Assembly (NCBI GenBank): GCA_964394085.1 | Contig: CAYMWF010000015.1 | Span: 26,286-83,078, forward strand | Length of the DNA: 56,793 nucleotides | Origin: CAYMWF01 sp964394085 [NCBI: uncultured Gemmatimonadota bacterium] | GTDB taxonomy: Bacteria > GCA-2686955 > CAYMWF01 | Direction: 5' to 3' | In this document: piece by piece, positions 8,231 to 17,501 of the stretch | Numbering within the stretch: position 1 is the stretch's first letter | Layout: the number at the start of each line of letters is the position of its first letter | Notes under the pieces: model-generated | What the model was told of the DNA's origin: nothing | The model's database searches: none | Seen by the model: the letters and a program-made list of their open reading frames with translations, nothing else | Translations under genes and position numbers: made by a program

Positions 8231-8277
8231 CTAATCATTAGGGTACTTAAATTAGCCCTGTCCGGGTCGACTGTCAA
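8231..8277 (-). promoter_or_regulatory. Promoter and putative MarR operator of the benzoyl-CoA operon
   Basis: On the minus strand a perfect -35 TTGACA (8277-8272) is followed after 17 bases by TAATTT (8254-8249). The perfect palindrome CTAATGATTAG (8241-8231) sits about 8 bases past the -10, at the expected start of transcription. A MarR dimer bound there would block initiation. This is the only strong promoter upstream of the eight-gene operon. Confidence 0.75.
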
Positions 8278-8435
8278 ATATTTTGTATCAGCCCTGAAAA
8301 TTCACACGCATACTACTTTCGCTTGAACTCCCCGAGAGAAACAACGAGCGCTGCATACGGCAGCTGCTCGCGCCCGGCGGCCGGAGATTTCGAGAATAAA
8401 CCGATCGCGGGCACGCTTGATGACTGAATTTAATG

Positions 8436-8478
8436 TACAAGAAGAAACCGCAGGTGATTCTTCTGAATCTCCTGCGGT
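8436..8478 (-). terminator. Intrinsic terminator after the large secreted protein gene
   Basis: On the minus strand a 14-bp stem with one mismatch (8478-8465 pairs with 8460-8447) closes a 4-base loop, and is followed by the T-rich run TTTCTTCTTGT. It lies about 35 bases past the stop codon at 8512 and separates that gene from the marR promoter. Confidence 0.75.
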
Positions 8479-8511
8479 GTATTGAGAATAAATGTTATGT
8501 GTGACTGGATA

Positions 8512-11500
8512 TCAGTCCCAGATGATTTCCATCCTGAACTGATCCGAATCGCCCGCAATCAAGTCTTTCGTCCGGTCGACCGGGGCATGGATCCGTAATC
8601 CGTCCCCGGAGTCTTTTTTACTCGAGGGGAAGGTGACATTGCCGCTCACATTGGTCATAACCACGCATTTTTCGTTCCATTCCGAAGCGACGGACTCCTT
8701 GGTGTAGGCTGTGATCCGATAATCTCCCTGCATAATGCCGGATCCCACGCTCAGCATCAGCTTGCCTGTCCTTTTGTCCCAGGCGTCGATCTCGAACTGA
8801 GGATTGCCCGGGGCGGTAATATTGAAGTCAGTGCCGCTCGGACGCCTGATATTGACATAGAAATAGAACTGCACGGTGGAGGCGGTGATATTCTTCAATT
8901 CGATGAAGTAAGTGGCCATGTCGCTCCGTTTGACGTTCAGCTGAGGGTTGTCGAGATATACGGCGAGATTCTTCTCCTTGGGATGGATGTTCACCATTTC
9001 GATCATATTTTCAAGGACGTCGGCGAAATGACCGCCGTCCGCTGCATCATCGAGAAAACTCGCCGAATCACCTGGATAGACGTTGAGCGCAGCCACCCGG
9101 TTGGCGACCCCCGCACCGCCGCTCGTGTTCACCGACGCGAAATGCCTGAAATGATAACCCGCGGACGGCGGATCGTTGGAGTACATCGATTCGTATCCGC
9201 ATACCTTATTGTACCCGTCCATCGGGGGGTCATGGTATTCGTAGAACGCCCACAGCCTGGTGGAGCCCTCGAAGGCGAGACCGGTAGCGTCGTAGCCCGT
9301 GGCGGGGAACGAGTCCACGGGCGCCGAGGTGTCGGTCAGGTCTATAACGAAAACAGTGCCGTAATCATACTGCGGAGACCCGGTGTGACCGCCCACGAAA
9401 AGCTCGTTCCCCTGCAGTGCAACGCCCGTAGGGGCATCCATATATCCGCCTACCGAAAACGAGCCCAGCTGCGAGCCGCTCGTATTGTATTGATAAATCA
9501 AGTCTTCGGAAGGAGACGCTATCCAGAGGTATCCGGAGGCGTCGTAAGCAAGATCTCCGGGCGCGAAACCCAGGGACCATTTGTTGTCGTACGTGCCGTC
9601 GAGGGCCGAAAGCTCGTAAAGCTCGTTCGCACCCGAGCAGGTATACCAGTATTTCCCGCCGCCGAATGCCAGACCTTCCGGGACCTGGTCGATAGCCGAG
9701 GGCACATTCCCCTGGACCACGGGCTCGCCCCCCACCGCGGTCGGCGTGATTCTCAGGAAACGGGGTTTTTCAGTAGGAAGATCTATATCCTGGTCGCATC
9801 CGTAGAGATACCCGGAATTGTATGCGAGACCGCCCACGTACTGGTAAAGCTCGGTGGTGTCGGCCCAGAGGGCCACAGGGTCGTTATCCCAGATGGAGAT
9901 CGTATCGCATGCCCCGGACGTCAGCTCCACATTGGCGCGATAGTAATCCTCTATCGTCTGAAGCTCCCCGAGGGTCTTGTCGAAGAAAAACTTGTGCGTC
10001 ATGGTGGCCGCGTTGAGGTAATCGATGTACTGAACGTTCGTTTCGGCTATGGGGTTGAATGGCAGGTAGCTGGCGTTCGACGCCAGGGTGCCTAGAATTT
10101 CACGTGTCGTACCATCGTCGAAAGCGCGGCCCATGACGACTACGCCTCTCCCATAATCGTCCACGTACGTTTTCAGGTTGTTGCCTATCGAGCTCTGGTC
10201 ATGGTAGGGATCCCACGACCAGGTGAGTATGACATCATGCTGACCCAGAGTCACGTTGTTAGGGGTAGTGGCGCCGGTTCTCGATTCATAATACTCGAAA
10301 TCCGTATCGGGGAAGTGGTCCGCCGCAGAGAGCAGGCTGTCCAGCCAGGTCGGCTCGTCGTCGGCTACGGCGAACAGAACGTCGTCGAGCGGTTTGTACG
10401 GGTGCGCGACCTTGTTGATCAGCCTTCGCCAGAACTCGGCGCTCCCGTCTGCGGTTATCGCGTCGGTGAGTCTGCCGGTCACCACGCAGAAGTTGCCGCT
10501 GTAATACTCAGAGAAAAGAAGAGAGGCATCCGCGTTCGATACCGATTCGGCGAGTACGCGCCAGTGGGGCCCGACGGAGGTTATGTTCGAATAGCTGGCG
10601 GGAATATCGTCGTGAGTGAGCTCGTAAGTCGCCGAGAAGGTCGGATCTGTTACAGCACAGGCCAGGGGTGAAGCCTGGATTGAACCGATATTGACCGTGT
10701 AATTTCCGTATTCGTCCATCGGAAATACCGTCAGGTATCCGGGCGTATACGGATCCTCGATCAAGAGGCAGCCGCGGTCGAACTTGACCCAGGTCCGGAT
10801 ATCGGCGTCCATCGATTGATATATTCCCATGTCGGCGGTATGACCGATATACAGTAGGTCGTAATCCTGGAGATTACTTGTCGACAGGTCGGCGATATCC
10901 GTCGTCGTTGTAATGGAACCCGAATCATACCCCAGAACCTGCAGTTGCGAGTCGATTTCATCGCACACCGTCGACGACGGGTTGTAGACCAGAAAATCGA
11001 TATCGGTGTTCGCGTCTGTCTGCCTTCGCGCCGTGCAGTTGATGAGCTGCCTTACGAACGCGTCCCGTCCCGTATACGACGTCTCGAGATCCACCGGCAG
11101 GTAACAGATGCGGCCGCGGCCGTATTCCGCCGTAAGCGCTCCGACATTGCCCGACGCTTGAGCCACCACGTCCCATCCGGCACCGATGTCCGACGCGACG
11201 CTGCTCACCGCCGTCACGGTTGGGAACTGGCTCGTTGGCATTCCGGCGCCGAGACACAATGAGCCGTCGACCGATGTAACGGAAGCGCTGCCTCCGGTCG
11301 ACGTGACATTTACTGATAAGTCCGGAGAGGAATAAAAATCCAGCACGCTTACATCGCCGGTGACATCCGGAGCCTGGATGATGATCGCTCCGCCGTCATA
11401 AGCCACGAAGTCATTCAAATCACCATACCATCTTGATCGGATATGGTCCTCCCAGCCCGGTTTGATGACGACGACATCGTACTGGAGACGTCTCAACACC

Positions 11501-12165
11501 CACCGCCTGTGAGTGTAATAACTGGTATCGGCATCAGCATCATAGCCAAGGTTTGTTAAATAATCCTTCAAAGGATGAGGACCCTCTAAGGGCTCTCCCC
11601 ATACCAGGACCTTGACCTGCTGCTGCAGAGGCGGCGACAGCGATGCATCGGTAACCACGGTAGCTACGTAATCCGCGCCGCCGTTGCTATCGTATACGTA
11701 GGATGGTCCCCCCTCATTATCCCTCACGAAAAACCAGACATGCAGATAATATGTCGTGCCGGCCTCCAGGATATTAGGGTTGATGACTTCCACCATGTCA
11801 TAGTCGTCGATTTCCTGCCATTTATCGTTCGGCCCGGCCGGCTCTTTATAGGGCAGCCTCAAAACACCCTCTTCCAGGACGGTGCCGACGCCGTCCTTTA
11901 TGCACCAGCCCAGAGTCGCATCGTCGCCGCTCGTGTCCCAGGACTGGCATTCGCCGCCGATCTGCAGGCTGAGAACATTCGAAAAAGTATATCCGTCAAA
12001 ATCTTCCGGGGCAAAAGTGGAAGAACAGTCATACCAGCCCGGACCGCCGTCGTTCAAATTGACGTATGCGGCGGACAAGCCGACCCAGCTCAATTGAGCC
12101 GTCGCGGTCGAACTCATGAATATCACTGACAGGATCGCTGACAGGAAAACAGCTGATTTCCTCAT
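8512..12165 (-). CDS. Large secreted protein: tandem glutamine-amidotransferase-like domains plus beta-propeller
   Basis: A 1217-residue exported protein of unknown function. The start at 12165 gives a clean signal peptide, 'MRKSAVFLSAILSVIFMSS' followed by TATAQ, with AAAGGATGA upstream. After an N-terminal beta-rich domain, three related units of about 200 residues can be seen, each opening with a hydrophobic strand ('VKVLVWGEPL', 'DIDFLVYNPSS', 'DDVLFAVADDE') and containing a 'YDVVVIKPG' or 'YDLLYIGHT' strand; these resemble ThuA/class I amidotransferase-like folds. A propeller with repeats such as 'EGLAFGGGKYWYTCSGANEL' and 'GDLAYDASGYLWIASPSEDL' follows, then a C-terminal beta domain. 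No catalytic residues were assigned. An upstream gene encodes another secreted propeller. Confidence 0.75.
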   Translation of the reverse strand: MRKSAVFLSAILSVIFMSSTATAQLSWVGLSAAYVNLNDGGPGWYDCSSTFAPEDFDGYTFSNVLSLQIGGECQSWDTSGDDATLGWCIKDGVGTVLEEGVLRLPYKEPAGPNDKWQEIDDYDMVEVINPNILEAGTTYYLHVWFFVRDNEGGPSYVYDSNGGADYVATVVTDASLSPPLQQQVKVLVWGEPLEGPHPLKDYLTNLGYDADADTSYYTHRRWVLRRLQYDVVVIKPGWEDHIRSRWYGDLNDFVAYDGGAIIIQAPDVTGDVSVLDFYSSPDLSVNVTSTGGSASVTSVDGSLCLGAGMPTSQFPTVTAVSSVASDIGAGWDVVAQASGNVGALTAEYGRGRICYLPVDLETSYTGRDAFVRQLINCTARRQTDANTDIDFLVYNPSSTVCDEIDSQLQVLGYDSGSITTTTDIADLSTSNLQDYDLLYIGHTADMGIYQSMDADIRTWVKFDRGCLLIEDPYTPGYLTVFPMDEYGNYTVNIGSIQASPLACAVTDPTFSATYELTHDDIPASYSNITSVGPHWRVLAESVSNADASLLFSEYYSGNFCVVTGRLTDAITADGSAEFWRRLINKVAHPYKPLDDVLFAVADDEPTWLDSLLSAADHFPDTDFEYYESRTGATTPNNVTLGQHDVILTWSWDPYHDQSSIGNNLKTYVDDYGRGVVVMGRAFDDGTTREILGTLASNASYLPFNPIAETNVQYIDYLNAATMTHKFFFDKTLGELQTIEDYYRANVELTSGACDTISIWDNDPVALWADTTELYQYVGGLAYNSGYLYGCDQDIDLPTEKPRFLRITPTAVGGEPVVQGNVPSAIDQVPEGLAFGGGKYWYTCSGANELYELSALDGTYDNKWSLGFAPGDLAYDASGYLWIASPSEDLIYQYNTSGSQLGSFSVGGYMDAPTGVALQGNELFVGGHTGSPQYDYGTVFVIDLTDTSAPVDSFPATGYDATGLAFEGSTRLWAFYEYHDPPMDGYNKVCGYESMYSNDPPSAGYHFRHFASVNTSGGAGVANRVAALNVYPGDSASFLDDAADGGHFADVLENMIEMVNIHPKEKNLAVYLDNPQLNVKRSDMATYFIELKNITASTVQFYFYVNIRRPSGTDFNITAPGNPQFEIDAWDKRTGKLMLSVGSGIMQGDYRITAYTKESVASEWNEKCVVMTNVSGNVTFPSSKKDSGDGLRIHAPVDRTKDLIAGDSDQFRMEIIWD

Positions 12166-12457
12166 AACATCATCCTTTGTATTTGCAATCAAGCATGCCG
12201 GGCATCTCTAGAATACTCTCTACCTTATTCAAAATGGTGCTCCGCGCCGGTTGTTCAGAGCAAATCATATCCTGAAAACAAAGATACCGATCCCGAATCC
12301 GGTTCGCGACCGTGAAAAAGAAACGCCGGCAGGGTCGCGGATCCCTGATGCGCGGATTTCCCGCACATCTGCCGAAATCGTGGCGATTCCTTATATATAT
12401 ACAAGTTCCGTACCATTGTAACACCATTTTGAACAACCTGCAAATGCGCCGCATTCC

Positions 12458-12486
12458 ATTATAAAACAGACAATTACATGCGTAAA
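12458..12486 (-). promoter_or_regulatory. Candidate promoter of the large secreted protein gene
   Basis: On the minus strand TTTACG (12486-12481), a 17-base spacer and a perfect TATAAT (12463-12458). It would leave a leader of nearly 300 bases before the start at 12165. An open frame at 12170-12565 shows no recognisable protein features; otherwise the spacer 12166-12623 holds nothing I can name. Confidence 0.5.
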
Positions 12487-12623
12487 ATCCACCTTTCTTT
12501 CTGTACACGGCACAAAGTGACGCGGAATCACCCAACGGAGTGGGGAAAAAACCACAGCCCCGCATCCCCGGAGCAGCCCCAGGTTCTCTGAAAAATTGTT
12601 CGTCGATCCTCTGCGACCAGCGT

Positions 12624-13694
12624 TTAATTAATCAACTGGAACAGCACGTTTCTGCCGCGGTCATCCTGATAGGGCATGATATAGGCCATGTTGCATAAGC
12701 CGCCGGGGCCCCAGCTGTGATCGGACGCGGTCACCCCCCAGGGGATATAGCCGGGAGAGTCGGGATCGTTGAAAAAGGTGACGCGCCGCTTGTTCGTGCC
12801 GTCGGGGTTCATGATCCAGTAGTCGGTCCTCGCCCCGCTCGGCAGTATAATCTGGTCGATCTCCGAGCTGGACATCCAGACGATCTTTTCACCGTCCGGA
12901 GAATAGTGCGAGTGCTCATCCCACTCGCGGAACGTTTCGGTCAGCCGCTCGAGCTCCTGGGTCTCGAGATCGACATGCCAGATATCCATGCCGCTCCTCG
13001 GCTGACCGCTGAGAAGATTTCCGCTGAACAGAACTTTACCGCCGTCGGGCGAGAACCCGTGGGCCTCGATGAATGCCGGCTGCTCTCCGACAAAATAGGT
13101 GCGCGTCTTTCCCAGTTCGGGACGGGGTCCGCTGTTTTTCACGAAAGCCACCTTGATCACCCACCCGCCGAGGAAACCCTCCTCGGTCTCGGACCAGGTC
13201 AGGAACCGCCCGTCCTCCGAAAAGTGGGGATGCAGCAGACCCTGCCCGAACGGTATCCTGTAAACCTTCCAGGCCTCGGAGCCGTCGGGCCTGATGAACC
13301 AGAGACTGTTATGCAGGCCCCGGCCGGGTGTCGCCCAGATCTTCTGGTTGGGAAGCTCGGGCCGGGTCTCGTCCTCGGACTGGATGACGAGGAACTCCCC
13401 GCCGGGATGCCATGCGGGATTCCCGTTGTGATGGTCCCACAGGAAAGGGTTGCCGTCGGTGATCGATTCCATACCGGAACCGTCCACGTTCATCGTGTGG
13501 ACGTCGTAATACCCGTCGGCGCCGCGGATATCGACGGCGATCCGCTCGTCTCCTTCCCTGTACCAGTCCACGCGCCCGCCCCTGTCCAGGATAATATCGG
13601 CCGAGAGTGTGAAGCAAAGTCCCGCGCCTGCCGGAAGAAGAAGCATACAGACGATCAAACCCGTTATCGCAGAAGAAAACGGATGCTTCATCAT
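12624..13694 (-). CDS. Secreted TolB-like (WD40-like) beta-propeller protein
   Basis: A 356-residue exported protein, with signal sequence 'SSAITGLIVCMLLLPAGAGL'. The body holds PD40/TolB-type repeats: 'DVHTMNVDGSGMESITDGN', 'NPAWHPGGEFLVIQS', 'HPHFSEDGRFLTWSE', 'EAHGFSPDGGKVLFSGN', 'HSHYSPDGEKIVWMS' and 'DYWIMNPDGTNKRRVTFFND'. These form a six-bladed propeller of the kind used for periplasmic protein or sugar binding. Two adjacent ATGs (13694 and 13691) follow GGAGGTGA; the second has the better spacing. No catalytic domain is fused. Its binding partner is unknown. Confidence 0.8.
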   Translation of the reverse strand: MMKHPFSSAITGLIVCMLLLPAGAGLCFTLSADIILDRGGRVDWYREGDERIAVDIRGADGYYDVHTMNVDGSGMESITDGNPFLWDHHNGNPAWHPGGEFLVIQSEDETRPELPNQKIWATPGRGLHNSLWFIRPDGSEAWKVYRIPFGQGLLHPHFSEDGRFLTWSETEEGFLGGWVIKVAFVKNSGPRPELGKTRTYFVGEQPAFIEAHGFSPDGGKVLFSGNLLSGQPRSGMDIWHVDLETQELERLTETFREWDEHSHYSPDGEKIVWMSSSEIDQIILPSGARTDYWIMNPDGTNKRRVTFFNDPDSPGYIPWGVTASDHSWGPGGLCNMAYIMPYQDDRGRNVLFQLIN

Positions 13695-13720
13695 TCACCT
13701 CCGTAAAATTCCTTATCAAC

Positions 13721-13749
13721 AGTATAGAACAAACTACTTTCACCGGCAA
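13721..13749 (-). promoter_or_regulatory. Candidate promoter of the TolB-like gene
   Basis: On the minus strand TTGCCG (13749-13744), a 17-base spacer and TATACT (13726-13721). It predicts a leader of about 20 bases before the start codon, with the GGAGGTGA ribosome site inside it. Confidence 0.55.
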
Positions 13750-13922
13750 GCTCGCACGCAGGTAAAGACGCTGTGCTCGCTGATGCCATACCTGGATGAA
13801 AAGGAGAGTTCGGCGGGAGTTTCCCAATGCCGAGTATAAAGGATGGCCGCCTTCTGAATGCCATGTCCGGTTGATGCGGTGAGTAAGATTTCGTTTTTGC
13901 GCTGCCGCTCAAAAAGATTTTA

Positions 13923-13950
13923 TTGACTATACTCCGGCGGGAAGTAAAAC
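13923..13950 (+). promoter_or_regulatory. Candidate promoter of the thiolase/dehydrogenase-hydratase pair
   Basis: TTGACT (13923-13928), a 16-base spacer and TAAAAC (13945-13950), about 140 bases before the thiolase start. Only the -35 is strong. No copy of the CTAATNATTAG palindrome seen at the marR promoter lies here, so shared control by that regulator is not evident. Confidence 0.4.
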
Positions 13951-14088
13951 TAGAGCGGTCTGATCGGTGCGGCTATGAAATCTTACTCCGGCCGGGTCGC
14001 CGGGTGGTTCAATTTTCCCGCTGCGGCCATGCATCGTTCGATCCACACGCGAAGAACGACATTTAACTGAAAACAAGGAGAGGCGGCG

Positions 14089-15300
14089 ATGAAGAACAAT
14101 GACTTCATCTTTTCCGGCGCCAGGATCCCGTACGGCACCTGGGGGAGCAGTTATTTCCCCGCCTGGCAGACTTCCGCGCTGGCGGAGGTCAATATCGGCC
14201 AATTCGCGGGGGAGGCGATGAACAAGATCCTCAGCCTGCGAAAAGTCCCGGTGGGGGAGCTCGACTATCTCATAATAGGTTCCACCATACCCTGGCACTG
14301 GAAATTCTGGAATGCGACGGTGGTCGCCACATGCATGGGCCATCGTGTAGCCGGTTTTCATATGGAGCAGGCGTGCGCCACCGGGCTCCAGGCCGTGATG
14401 CTCGCGGGCGCCGAAGTCGACTGCGGAGCCGACGACGTGGTCGGCGTCCTCACCTTCGACCGCACGAGCGATTCGCCGGTCGGCGTCTTTCCCGAGCGGC
14501 GGGCCCACGAGAGGACGCGGGCGATCAGCGATGTCTGGGACAACTTCGGTTTCGATCCGGCCACGGAAAAAGCGATGATCTCGGCCGCCGGGCTTACCGC
14601 GAGAAAATATAAAATCGAAAAACAGGAAGTCGACGAAGTCGCCTTCACCCGCTACGAGCAGTATTTCGACGCGAAGGACTCGGGATTTCTAGACAGGGTT
14701 CTCGTTCCCTTCGATATTCTGAACGTGGCGGGACGTTTCCTGGGGCGCGTCGACGACGACAAAGGCGTCCGCCAGCTGTCGCTCGCGGCGATCAGGGAAA
14801 TGAGGGAGCTCGATACCTGCGTCACCGCTGGAACGCAGACCCACGCTTCCGACGGAATGGCGTGCCTGCTGGTGACCACGCCGGAGAAGGCGAAGGAGCT
14901 CAGCCCGAAACCGGAAATCGATATCCGGTTCGTCGGCAAAGCGGAGGTCAGAACCTACCCGAGCCTTATGCCGGAGGCGCCATCCCTGGCGGTGCAGAAA
15001 CTCCTCGATAAAACCGGCTTGAGCATGTCGGATATATGCGTCGCCAAAAACCACAATCCCTTCGCGGTGAATGACGCGATCTTCGCGAAAATGCTCGATT
15101 ATGACTGGAGGGAGCTGAACAAGACGGGCAGCCCCCTCGTCTGGGGCCACCCCCAGGGGCCGACCCTTACGAGGGTCGTCATCGAGGCGCTCGAAGAAGC
15201 GGTGGACCTGGGAGGCGGCTACGTCTTGATCTTCGGATGCGCGGCCGGCGACGTCGGCATCGCCGCGATGTTCAAAGTATCGGAAGGAGGGGCGCAGTGA
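14089..15300 (+). CDS. Thiolase-family acetyl-CoA acyltransferase
   Basis: A 403-residue thiolase-superfamily enzyme. The nucleophilic cysteine is in 'HMEQACATGLQAVMLAGAEV' near residue 100, the histidine in 'PLVWGHPQGPTLTRVVIEAL' near residue 350, and the C-terminal cysteine in 'LIFGCAAGDVGIAAMF', where the usual CGGG reads CAAG. It is clearly different from the thiolase at 1192-2382. The start has AAGGAGAGGCGGCG upstream. The next gene overlaps it by four bases (GTGA), so the two are coupled and probably form one beta-oxidation module. Substrate not identified. Confidence 0.88.
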   Translation: MKNNDFIFSGARIPYGTWGSSYFPAWQTSALAEVNIGQFAGEAMNKILSLRKVPVGELDYLIIGSTIPWHWKFWNATVVATCMGHRVAGFHMEQACATGLQAVMLAGAEVDCGADDVVGVLTFDRTSDSPVGVFPERRAHERTRAISDVWDNFGFDPATEKAMISAAGLTARKYKIEKQEVDEVAFTRYEQYFDAKDSGFLDRVLVPFDILNVAGRFLGRVDDDKGVRQLSLAAIREMRELDTCVTAGTQTHASDGMACLLVTTPEKAKELSPKPEIDIRFVGKAEVRTYPSLMPEAPSLAVQKLLDKTGLSMSDICVAKNHNPFAVNDAIFAKMLDYDWRELNKTGSPLVWGHPQGPTLTRVVIEALEEAVDLGGGYVLIFGCAAGDVGIAAMFKVSEGGAQ

Positions 15301-17390
15301 AAACAAACACCATGAGACAGTCGACTCTCCAGACCCTGGGGCTCGGTTCCGTTCTCGATATCTTCAAGGCGGGGCGCCTGCCGGTGACGGCCGGGGAACT
15401 GGTGAACCGTATATTCGGCGAACCCGGCAACAGGGGATCCCTCGTAATCTCCGGCTCCAGCGGAATCGTCGGGGCCGGCAAGGCGATGCAGCTCGGTTCG
15501 CGGCTGCAGCCTTTCGGAATATCGATCGTAGGGCTCGATTTACCCGGAGCGCCGGACGGGATCGGCAAGCAGTATGCGGGGCTCTCCCGGACCTTCGGCG
15601 AAGCAAAAGCCAGGGAGATAATGGCCAACATCATCCAGTTGACGTACGACGGCCGCAGTCTTCCCTCGAACCTCGATTCTTTCAAACCCCGTTTCCTTCT
15701 CGAATCGATTCCCGAGATCCTCGAACTCAAAAAAGCCCATTATGAAATTTTCCGATCATCTTACCCCGGCATCGATATATGGTCGGTCACCTCGGGGTTC
15801 CCGAGCTCGGAGCTGGGAGTAGGCATCGCCCACCCGGCATTCCCCCACGAGATCAATAAAATCTGGGAAATAGTCGAACCTGAACCTTCACCGGCAAGTC
15901 AACTTCTATGGGCTCTCGGGCTCATACCGGTTCCGGTGAGCGATGACTGGTCGTTCGTTCTGGACGTGCTCTTCTGCGGAGTGACGCTTACGGGGCTCAA
16001 GTATCATGAAGCCACAGGTATGCCTTTCTGGAAGGTAGACAAAATAGTCAGAAAACTCCTCGGTCCCAACCCTTTCCGCGCCCACGACGCCATCGGGGCC
16101 GCCGGGGCGAATTTCCTCACCTGGTCGTGTCTCCACCACCTGAGCAAGGAATATGGCGAGCTGTTCGAGCCGACCGAAAGGCTCGTCTATCAAAAGGACA
16201 GCGGCCAGAACTGGTATCCGCTCAATCATTTCAGACCGCTGGTCGACTGGTCGCTGGACGAAAACGGGCAGGAAGAATTCGAAACCTGGATACTCGGCCC
16301 TATGTTCCAGATGACGAGCCTGCTGCTTCACGAAAAACGGGGCCACCTCTCCTTCATCAACTCGATCGGAGAGCTTTGCGCCCAGTTCCGCAAGGGTATG
16401 CCCGCGCTCCTCCGCTCCACCGGACCGGACGCGGCGGTAAGCAGGGTCGAGGCCTATCACAGGCTCCACCCCGAAGCCCGCGACAGCGCCTGGTATCCGG
16501 ACGCCTTCGGCCTGATGGATGAACCGGAATGGCAGCAGCTCTACGTGAATGCAGAGCACGACGGGCAGGTCGGCGTCATCACAATCAACAGGGAAAGCTA
16601 CAACAGCGATGTGGATGACGAGCTGAACAGGGCGGTCGACTGGCTGAAGAACGAAAGCATCGATCGCGTTATCGTGACCGGCGACTTCCATCTCGCCACC
16701 CAGATGGTGGGCGCCGATACCACCGATTTCTACCCGGCCCTCACCGATGAAACCGCAGGAATGCGGATTTCCGGAAACTGGTCCAGAACAGCCCGGCGTC
16801 TCAACGACGAATTCCGCGTCTCCGTCGGGTTTATAAACGGGAAGCGCTGCCTCGGCGGATTTCTCGAGCTTATGATGCACTGCCACTACCTCGTGGCGGT
16901 GGAAGGCTCCCGGCTCGGCCTGCCTGAAGTTACGATTCCGGTGGTTCCCGGCATGGAAGGCTGTCACTGGCCCTTCAGAAAAGCCGATCCCGCCGACTGG
17001 CCGAAAATCTTACGCCTGCTGCTGACCGGCAACGCCGTTCGGGCTGAAAAGGCGGTAGGATGGCTGACGGATTACGCCGGCTCGCTGGAGAAATCGCTCG
17101 GTATCGCCTGGTCCGTCGCCTCGGGAACCGGGGAAGGCCTGCCGGAACGGACCGTAACGGATGGCGCTCTCACCGGGATACCTCTGGATACTGCGGATCT
17201 GCCCGACAAACAAGATCCGGGTATCGGCGCCGCCAGGAAAGCGATTCTCGACAGCGTGGTCGAATCGTGCGGCGCACCCCTTGCGGAGGCGCTCGGTATC
17301 CAGGCAAAGCATTCAGCCGGATTCATGATTACGAAGCCCTGCTTAAAGGGGCGGATCGGAGCTGAATACACGAAGACGATGAAAGTTTAG
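15297..17390 (+). CDS. 3-hydroxyacyl-CoA dehydrogenase / enoyl-CoA hydratase fusion (dehydrogenase first)
   Basis: A 697-residue bifunctional beta-oxidation protein. The GTG at 15297 overlaps the previous stop and follows GGAAGGAGG. The N-terminal half resembles 3-hydroxyacyl-CoA dehydrogenase: 'SGSSGIVGAGKAMQLGSRL' replaces the usual GxGxxG, 'VTSGFPSSELG' matches the SNTSS region, and 'GIAHPAFPHEINKIWEIVE' matches the catalytic HFFNP region with its histidine kept. The C-terminal part from about residue 420 is crotonase-like, with 'CLGGFLELMMHCHYLVAVEG' and 'LGLPEVTIPVVPG' supplying both expected glutamates. The order is the reverse of FadB. Divergence is marked, so the substrate is open. 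Confidence 0.75.
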   Translation: MKTNTMRQSTLQTLGLGSVLDIFKAGRLPVTAGELVNRIFGEPGNRGSLVISGSSGIVGAGKAMQLGSRLQPFGISIVGLDLPGAPDGIGKQYAGLSRTFGEAKAREIMANIIQLTYDGRSLPSNLDSFKPRFLLESIPEILELKKAHYEIFRSSYPGIDIWSVTSGFPSSELGVGIAHPAFPHEINKIWEIVEPEPSPASQLLWALGLIPVPVSDDWSFVLDVLFCGVTLTGLKYHEATGMPFWKVDKIVRKLLGPNPFRAHDAIGAAGANFLTWSCLHHLSKEYGELFEPTERLVYQKDSGQNWYPLNHFRPLVDWSLDENGQEEFETWILGPMFQMTSLLLHEKRGHLSFINSIGELCAQFRKGMPALLRSTGPDAAVSRVEAYHRLHPEARDSAWYPDAFGLMDEPEWQQLYVNAEHDGQVGVITINRESYNSDVDDELNRAVDWLKNESIDRVIVTGDFHLATQMVGADTTDFYPALTDETAGMRISGNWSRTARRLNDEFRVSVGFINGKRCLGGFLELMMHCHYLVAVEGSRLGLPEVTIPVVPGMEGCHWPFRKADPADWPKILRLLLTGNAVRAEKAVGWLTDYAGSLEKSLGIAWSVASGTGEGLPERTVTDGALTGIPLDTADLPDKQDPGIGAARKAILDSVVESCGAPLAEALGIQAKHSAGFMITKPCLKGRIGAEYTKTMKV

Positions 17391-17501
17391 TCGGCGGGAA
17401 CCCGGAAACCGGAAAAATACAACACGACTCCGATTACATCCTGCCGGGTCGTCAGACATTGCATAACTGCACAAAGTGAACCATTAACCTAGGGGGTTTT
17501 G

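Noticed and set aside
12170-12565. 131-residue minus-strand frame in the gap before the secreted protein
   Set aside because: No ribosome site or domain; Cys/Arg-rich random-looking translation, and a good promoter lies inside it.
15906-16967. 353-residue minus-strand frame
   Set aside because: Antisense to the dehydrogenase-hydratase fusion, whose residues are recognisable.
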